In this document: piece by piece, positions 46,582 to 55,800 of the stretch
Numbering within the stretch: the stretch's first letter is position 1
Layout: every line of letters begins with the position of its first letter
From: Sipunculus nudus
Taxonomy: Eukaryota; Annelida; Sipuncula; Golfingiida; Sipunculidae
NCBI GenBank assembly: GCA_026874595.1
Contig: CM049306.1
Span: forward strand, 94,107,642 to 94,171,641
Direction of reading: 5' to 3'
Length of the DNA stretch: 64,000 nucleotides
Program-made: the position numbers and the translations under genes
The notes under the pieces: model-generated
Told to the model about the DNA's origin: nothing
The model's input: the letters and a program-made list of their open reading frames with translations, nothing else
The model's database searches: none

Positions 46582-49500
46582 TACATCTTTGTATTTCAGC
46601 CATGTCCTATGGTATGTTGAGGCAATACATTGCTTTCGGTAGTTTATGCTGATAATCAATAGTAACAATTTTAAGAGTTTTATATGTTAATATTTTATGT
46701 CAAAGCAGCGGATCCAGAGGTCCGGAACCTCCCACCCCTTTTGAGCCGCCACAGCGTTTTTTGGGGGTAAAATAATATTTTACAGCCCGGACCCCGCCCT
46801 TCTGGATCAGAGGACCCTTTTTAAGGTTTTATTAGGTATTTCACTAAGGACCTGTAGTATCATCAGATCACCAACCTGTCGTTCCGCTTTTCAGGTTAGA
46901 AAGAGACTTTGTGACCTCCTTGGCAGGGTTTGCTTCAGTTCCCGGCAATGCAGCCACCGTTGTCATTCTCTTCTTTGCAGAAACTGTTGTCAAGGTATCA
47001 TCTGTTGTCATGGTAACCGTCGTCTTGACTTCTTCTGCAAGCATTGGTGAACTATCTATGTACAAGGTTCAGCTTATTCGTTTACAAGGTACATCCACAA
47101 TGAAACTTTTATAAAATACCAGTATTTAAACATCTACTTTTTTTTGCGTTGTCATTAAAAGCTATAGATTGTACTTACCCACGTGCCTGGAACATATGAA
47201 TGGCGATCTACTGTTGCAAAGAAAGTCATTCCAGCGATTATTCCTATTTGGATCAATTTCAGCGCAATCTTCTTCATTGGAATTTCCATAGTTATTGGGT
47301 TCTCCTGTGCTCCAATAGAAAAACTGGACCTGCAACCGAGATGTTTACCATACATTTATGAATAATATTCAATATTTCATATTCTATATTTACACTTGAG
47401 TCAGGAACTTTCGATTAATCTCCGTTTAATTATTAATAGACAAAGAGTAACGGTATGTATATTTTGTATTCTGAATACCCACAAATGGTCCAGTGATCTG
47501 AATAAAAAAATTTATAATGAGGCCACGGCTTTTCAATGTAGTTTGTGAATTACAAATTTTTTCATGTTTTATTCAACAACTGCTTATACTGGTTATATTT
47601 TCAGACAAAATTCAAAATTACTGAAAATATTTGTTACGCTAAAATAAGATTCAGGATTAAGGAACCTTTACTCTACCACTGATTATTACTTTAATTAGCA
47701 TATTGTTTTTAGTGTTCTCTTAAGGCTCAACTCTTTAACAAAAAAGTCCCAATTTAGGACTTAGAGGAGCTAGGGAACTGAGGAATAAACAGTCCTGAAA
47801 GTCACTGCCAATATTTCACAAATTGTTGTACAGTTCCTTTTAATGTAAAATACGTTAGCTCGACAGAGCAGAGCAGAATGAAAGATTGACTTTTGTTTGA
47901 GAAAATATGTCTTACAGGATCAGATTTTCCATAAACCCAATGCCATTCTCTTCCTATATCGTGAAGACCAAACCAGGCCCTTTTATTGGTTAGCAGTCCG
48001 GCTATGAAGTCGTTATGGTTCTTGTCCGGGATTCGAGCTAGCTCTCCCCCTTGCAGGTGGCAGGTCCGATTCCCATCATACCAAGAAGCAGGTTCTGGCA
48101 CGTAGCGGTAACACATGTCAGAGAAACGCTGCCAGCCCGCCGGACAACCTGAAATATACACACCAATACACATGTCAGAGAAAAGCTGCCAGCCCGCCGG
48201 ACAACCTGAAAAATACACACCAATACACATGTCAGAGAAAAGCTGCCAGCACGCTGGACAACTTGAAAATAAATACACACCAATACACATGTCAGAGAAA
48301 CGCAGCCAGCCCGCCGAACAACCTGTAATAAAATAGACACCAATACACATGTCAAAGAAACGCTGCTAGCCCAATGAACAACCTGAAAAATAAACACCAA
48401 TACACATGTCAGAGAAACGCTGCCAGCCCGATGAACAACCTGAAAAATTAAACACCAATACACATGTCAGAAAAACGCAGCCAGTGCGCCGGACAACCTG
48501 AAAAATACACACCACTACACATGTCAGAGAAAAGCTGCCAGCACGCCGGTCAACATGAAAAATACACACCACTACACATGTCAAAGAAACGCTGCCAGCC
48601 CGATGGACAACCTGAAAAATACACACCAATACACATGTCAGAAAAACGCTGCCAGCCCACCGGAAAACATGAAAAATACACACCACTACACGTCAGAAAA
48701 ACGCTGCCAGCCCGATGGACAACCTGAAAATTAAACACCAATACACATGTCAGAAAAACGCTGCCAGTCCGCCGGACAACCTGAAAAATACACACCAATA
48801 CACATGTCAGAGAAACTCTGCCAGCCCGCTTGACAACCTGGAAAAATATACAGCAATACACATGTCAGAGAAACGCTGCCAGCCCGCCGGACAACCTGAA
48901 AAATTACACACCAATACACATGTGAGAGAAACGCTGCCAGCGCGCCAGAAACCAATGCACGTGTCACAGAAATTGTGCACGTGTTTAGCCCAAACCACAC
49001 GCGCTCGTCAAGCGTCAAACGTCAAACCCCAATAAAATTGCTTCAGTCTTTTTATCTTTAGCAGAACAGACAAATGCGGGCGCCACGCACAGACGATTCC
49101 TCTCTAATGTTATGTATTAATCAGAAATTCCCATGCGGAACACGCGTAACGCGTCAAAAATCGTTTCAGATGCGATTGCTGACGCCTGGCGCGCGCGTCA
49201 CGCGCGCGTAAGTCTGTTTCGCGTTAGATAAATAGATTGAAGCGACTTTTTTCCAGTTTAAACACTTGACGTGCGTGTGACGCATGCAGGCGATTTTGTG
49301 TTTCGGTCTTTAGTGTGTATAGAAGTTGTTGCGAGCCGCACGTGTGACACACGCCTTAAGTCTTGGTCCCAACTGGACGTACGAATTTTGGGATTGTACG
49401 TCCCCTGCGAATTTTGGGTGCCATGGAAATATTTTAAACCCGCCATACAGCCTGGTTATTACACTATATGGTGCCCAATCATGTGAGAAAAAGGCTGCCG

Positions 49501-50362
49501 TTTCATACATTTGGTTAATCATTAGTAAGCCCCAGTCCCATATAAGCACCGATGATCACGGCAGTCCCGAAAAGTGCCGGACCCCTACACGTCGGCTACA
49601 CGGACCACCCCGGATGTCGCCTTCTCCCAGAACCGTCACGAGCGAACACGGCATTTTTGAACTTCCCAAAGCTGCCGTGTTATCCTCCCGGAGCTCCAAG
49701 GACCTTCCCCGACGTTCCAGGACCGCGGACCGTCACGGCGGCTTCACGGTTCACACGTTGGATTGTGCCGAATGTGATCCGTGCTGATCCGACACCAATA
49801 TGGGGCTGAGGCTTTAAAGCGGGGAACTCGTTTTCATCCTTATGCTGGTGTCCCATCTACCGATTTTTAGCGTTTAACACTCGTCGGCCGGCATATACTA
49901 CCAAATGCAAGTATGAACCAATTCCGCATCCACACCATATATTTTTCAAAAATTTTGGTCACTTCTATTTTTGTCTCCTGGATTTCTGTTTTCGTTAGAA
50001 TGATGAAAGACTGAAGGGTATAGTCAGCCGATTGTTTCGGTTGCCACATCTGCCGTGTATAAAAAAGGCGGGAAAGTTCTTTATTTAGGATTTTTTTCCA
50101 AATACGAAATAAAAGTTCTAGTCCTTCCTCTCACGAAGTCTGCGGCGAGTATCCAGGGCCCTGGATATATACGCTGCATGTATGAAGGTACAAGAGAAAA
50201 CAAAAACATACTAGTCTAATGTATGAAAACTCTGCAACCCCATCGCAACACCTCGAAAAAGAACAATATATACCCATGGTGAACCGATGCGCGAAAGTAC
50301 AACATAAATATATACTTTATTCACGTCACTGAAGTACACTGCCAGCCAATCGTGCAATGGTG

Positions 50363-50423
<61 letters not shown>

Positions 50424-52440
50424 GAGAGAGAGAGAGAGAGAGAGGGAGGAGAACACTCACCGTAAATTCTGGTGTGATCTGCTACAGTTGTTTCCTCCCC
50501 AACCCAGTCTGAAATACCAAATCCTCAACACTAAAACAAAGGAAATCCATTACACGGAAGATATTCAAATTATATGACACTGAGAACGGTCATCCAGAAA
50601 GAAAGTCCTCATGTAAAGTTCACACCGAGTCATTGAATACTAATGACCTGGGTTGGATCGATAAACAACATTATATCCATACATCACGTCGATACGGTCA
50701 TCGATAATATACACATTGCTTGCCGTATTGTCGTATCGAGAAAACATAACGGCTGCTAAAAAATATACATAATCCCCTAACTCATACCAAAATCTTGACC
50801 ATTAATAAAATTTAAGCTACTTTGTGTTTTTATGTTGGCTTTTTAAGCCTGAAATAAGACGACATATATTGTCTGATGATCGACTGGATGAGTAATTTAT
50901 GTACACTTGTTGGTGTTTTCATGACAACCCGCTGCATGTGAGCGATGATAACGAAACATTATTAACGGTCCTCTTCATTGCAGAAATCCATGCTAACTTT
51001 ATATATTGCTACTATTCCATTATTTTGATCTAGGGCACGTATTTCATATTATTATTTTTTAACTTCTGTTTATTGAACCTTAACCACCGTTTCTCGGTTG
51101 TTCCGCAATTCCTCGAGGTCTCTTTATTCCTGCATATACTGAGCTTCATGTACAGGTGAACCTGGTGGCCATAGTCTTGGAGGAAAATAAATTACTAGCT
51201 GAAGGGGAAAGGTGATTAACGGAAACAAAACATATACAAAGCAAACTATAATCTTCTCCATAAAAGCAAACATAACGGGGAGGGTGGGTGTGGTTACAGG
51301 CAATATTTTCGATATTATAATACCCAATAGTCTTTTCAGTATATGAGGTTAAGGAAATAGGAGACGGAAAAGGTTTGAGACTTTGAACTATGTAGACTAT
51401 TCCATTTTTAATAGAATATTTAACCAACAATTTGAAATGAGTGCCTTCAAACCCGGGAAGCAAACACTGCAGCTTATACCGAGCTTGTTCTTTTATTTGT
51501 GCGAGGAAAACATGATCGACGGATGAAAATAAAAAAAAGTATCCTCAATACGTTTCGGTTATTGTTCCAGTGTATTGCAATACGTATTGTACCCGAGCAG
51601 GCTCACCGATACCAAGCTTTACTGAGGACAATGAATATGCGCAAGAGTGCACCATTTTTGTCACAAGATTATTATATAAAGAACTACCTGTATGTAAAAT
51701 AGGCGTGTTACGTCATCGATTTTCACATGCTTACGTTAGTATTACAGAGAGCATAGAGGTATCAATATATCAACAGACTTAAGGTAGCATCACTCTTTGA
51801 AACACCTGTATTTAAATTCAATCCAAACGTGAACTAATATTAAACTACGTGACTATATCTCAAAAGTTTTTTTTCTCTATCATGATTCTGTCTACCCTAT
51901 AACTGAAATTTTAAGTTTTTATTCAACACTTTATAGAATGAAATTTTTAAATTTCAGTTTGAGGATAGAATCATGATAGAGAAATTAACAAATAAACACT
52001 TTTTAGATACTGACATGTAGTAAAATATTAGTTAAATATTAGGGGGTAAAAAAGTGTCCCTTTTGAAAATTATTTTAAAAATTGTTTCCAAATTATGTGA
52101 AAATGAATGAAAAAAATATGTCTACTGTAAAAAAAATCACTGTTCCAGGTTTAAAGTAATGTTTACTTTATGGGATCTAATATGAATATAAACCACTTAT
52201 GAATTTAGATATTAGTGTTTCATAGAGTGATGCTACCTTAATGAAAGACAAACATGAACGTAATACTGACTGGCGTTCTTAGAACATATTGACGGCAGGA
52301 GTGCACTACATGAGCCATCGTTCCAGCGGCCGTTTTGTTTGGTATTCAAGGGATGCAGCATGGCGCAGTCTTCATTTCCAAAGTCGTTCGGTTCTCCCCA
52401 GTTCCAGTTATAATACGCAGCCTAATTAGAAAATAATATA

Positions 52441-52501
<61 letters not shown>

Positions 52502-52813
52502 TCGTACAAAATTCAAGCTCAGAATGAACAACCACAAAAAAAACATCCGCGACAACATCCCCGGCTTCTCTGTGGCCGCACATTTTAACCAATAACACCC
52601 TTCTCTCCAAGATTTAACATGCACCATCCTTAAAGGCAACTTTCCCTCCAGCAATGATATATTAACATCCAAACAAAAGCACATTCATACTCTGCGAACA
52701 CAAATAAGGGATTAAACAAGGATTTGGCTTTTCTGTCTCAATACCCGGCACTCAGCACATAAACACTACCCCTTGCAAACCACTGCAAACCACAGAGTTT
52801 GTTTATATATATT

Positions 52814-52867
<54 letters not shown>

Positions 52868-55800
52868 ACTGAATGAAGATATGAACGTGCATTTAAAGAT
52901 ATCAGTCTAACGTGTACTGGTGAAAGGCTAAGGCCAAAAAAGCTAGGTTGGTTTCTCAGGCTCCGCGCGCGTTTCTCAGGCACCTCAAATTCGACAGGGT
53001 TCTTCAACTTTCGGTGGGTGATCGCTTTCTTTAATAAATTTTATTCGTGGTGTTACCCCTACCTTGTTATAAAAATAACCCTGTACGTCATTGTTTCGTC
53101 TCGAAAACACAGGCAGTATTCTGTGACCTAATTATCCAATACATTGCATGCACAGAGGCGCAATACAGGCAATGTAAGTACACATGTTGAAATAAAGTAG
53201 AAAACCTTACCCTTTTCGTGCCATAAAGCCATACGCGTTCCACCCCCATGTCGCTGAGCCCGAACCAGTAAGGTGTAGTAATCTGCCGAGCCAGAAAGTT
53301 GTTATGCGCCTGGTCTGGAATCTCGGCGAGGGTTCCCCCCTGCTGGCGACAGCCGAGTGACGCTAGAAACCATATCATCCGAGATCTTACGAATCGGTAA
53401 CATTTTCCGTCGTACAATAACCAACCAGGGTCACAGGCTGCCGAAAGAAAACAGATAAAAAATTTGTTAGTTATGTAAATGGGTGTTCTTTAATGTAAGC
53501 ATAAACTTTTCAACAAATGAAACTTAGAGAGCGACAGAGGACAATATACCTGCAGTTCTATTCCTGATATTATTTTGATAACCTCCGCCAAGCAGTGGGT
53601 GTTATGTGTACGGCGGCGTCGGTTTGTCTGTTTGTCTCAGGATAGCTCGGCAATGATAAAAGGAACAATTTATTAAATCTTGGGGGTGATGCGGACCACC
53701 ATCTGGATCCAGCATTTTTTTTTTTAGGAAAAATGCTGCATTTCTGAAAAATGTCATATTGGGGTAATTAGCTGCCATGGCGATTGTCTGCACTTTCTGC
53801 GTGCAGATATCTACTAGCAGTTATTATTATTATTATTATTTTTTATTTATTATTATTATTATTATTATTATCATTATTATTTTATCGAAAAGTTTAATAA
53901 AAAATTGTGACGTTAAGCCACTTAATGAATTGATAAACGAGTTCTACTGTGGAGGAAAAGGAAACCCCTCATCACCCCTGGGAAATAAAATCTTAAGCCC
54001 CTTAACCCCTTTCTTATTTGTTCTAAATATTCGTCTATCTTATTTACTATGGCTACGTATTTTAATTATATTTCTCCATTGGGATACAAAATCCTGTATT
54101 ATTATATCAAAATACTTCAATCTCACATGAAACAAGATCAAAATAAAACATCAGTTGTAAAATGTAATGATGTTTGCTGACCTGGTGGCCTCCCACTTGA
54201 GATAGCCCGTGTTGTGGCCTCATGGACAATGTCTCCTGACGTTATCTCATGGTCTGTCGTTTCTTCTTCATGACCGCTTGCCGAAGGGACTATTAGTTTG
54301 TCTGTAATAGTAATTGCAACACAATTATAATTAAGTGAATTTAAGGTTGGACGTGAGAATAGTGATTATGCGATATGTGTAGAATTACCAATGATTGTCA
54401 GGAAAATACGTGCTGTTTATCTAACACCTTATATTTAAAGTAACAGTCAGTAAACAACATGCATGGAGAAAACGCAAAACGCTGGGTTTGTTTGGTGTTA
54501 AACTAAGAAAACTGATCACAGGTTTCACTCCTGATAGAAATATCTAAGTCCTCATTTAAATACAATATATCCAATATGGTATGATATATAGAAATAAACA
54601 GCAACAACAGGCCTCATTGAACGATGGCGTACTCCTTGAAACAAAGAATTTTCTTTATGCGAAGGATAGCTTTATGTAAAGCAACCAGAAAGGGATAGTT
54701 CATTCTACTATTTTCTATTCCATTTTTGTCTGGCCATGATAAATTCAACATATCTGCTACATCATATCTCTGAGACAGCACACCTTCAACAAAGCTTAGG
54801 TGTTGCGCCACGTATCAACATTCAGGCGCACTACGCAGAATCGTACCGAGTTGCGTAGTGTGGGTAAAGGGAGAGTAAATCCTTTTGTTATCTACCAATT
54901 AGTACATTTTATCAAGAGATGATGATTCCACATGAACATATCTGCTACATCTATATCATTAAAAAAAAAGGCACAGGTACAGTTTGGTTAACACTGTGGG
55001 TAAAAAAAATCCTTCCATCATAATGTAATGTCGCTTCTGAATACAAGAGTATTGGACCGAGGACGGTGCCTTGAGGTACACCTGTTGTTATAGTTTTTAC
55101 ATTCGAAATAATATCTGCGAAGGTTACACGTTGTTTGCGATCATTTAAATATGAATGAAACCACTTTAGAGAGGTCTCATAAACTCCATATTGTTCTAAT
55201 TTGTTCAAAAGAAAACTGTGTTAGTAAATCAAAGCCCTTTTTAACATCAAGAAAACACGCGGCATTAAGATTGCCCTGATCAATAACAGAAAGCCAGTTG
55301 TCAACTAAATGATGAAGAGCAGTTTGAGTGGAATTATTAGAGTAGAAACGAGAGGATGGTATTTAAAAAGAGCTCTATTTGTAATATAGTTGTATTTGCG
55401 TGATTTGTTATTCAAAAGCAATTATAATTTGAACAGCATCAGCGCGAGATGCCCTCGCCTTACCTGATGGTCGTGAGCAGACAGCTGGGAACTGCCTTGT
55501 ACATTTGTTGTCGTTCCAGCGACCGTTACTTGACTTGATCTCAGCACAATCTTCGTTACCCCCGTTGTTTGGTTCTCCTTTATCCCAGTTGAAAAATGTT
55601 ACCTGCAATCAATAATTAGCTGAAATCAATGAAATAACAACAGGTTAGGGTGAGCGACGTTAGAAGATTAATGGCCCCAGCCAACTGTCACCTAATCAAC
55701 CAACCTTCCCGCCTATTATATTTGGTTTCCTTTCTTTTACTGCCTATCCACCTAAATCATGCTGAAATCGCCCCGAAACACGACATAAATCAACTTTTCA

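Noticed and set aside
48038-48861. Overlapping open frames of 95-180 codons on both strands
   Set aside because: They are produced by the splice-site minisatellite; only 48148-47916 is taken as exon.
49326-49787. 153-codon open frame
   Set aside because: It crosses the border of the GC-rich fold-back element and has no recognisable domain; GC-rich DNA has few stops.
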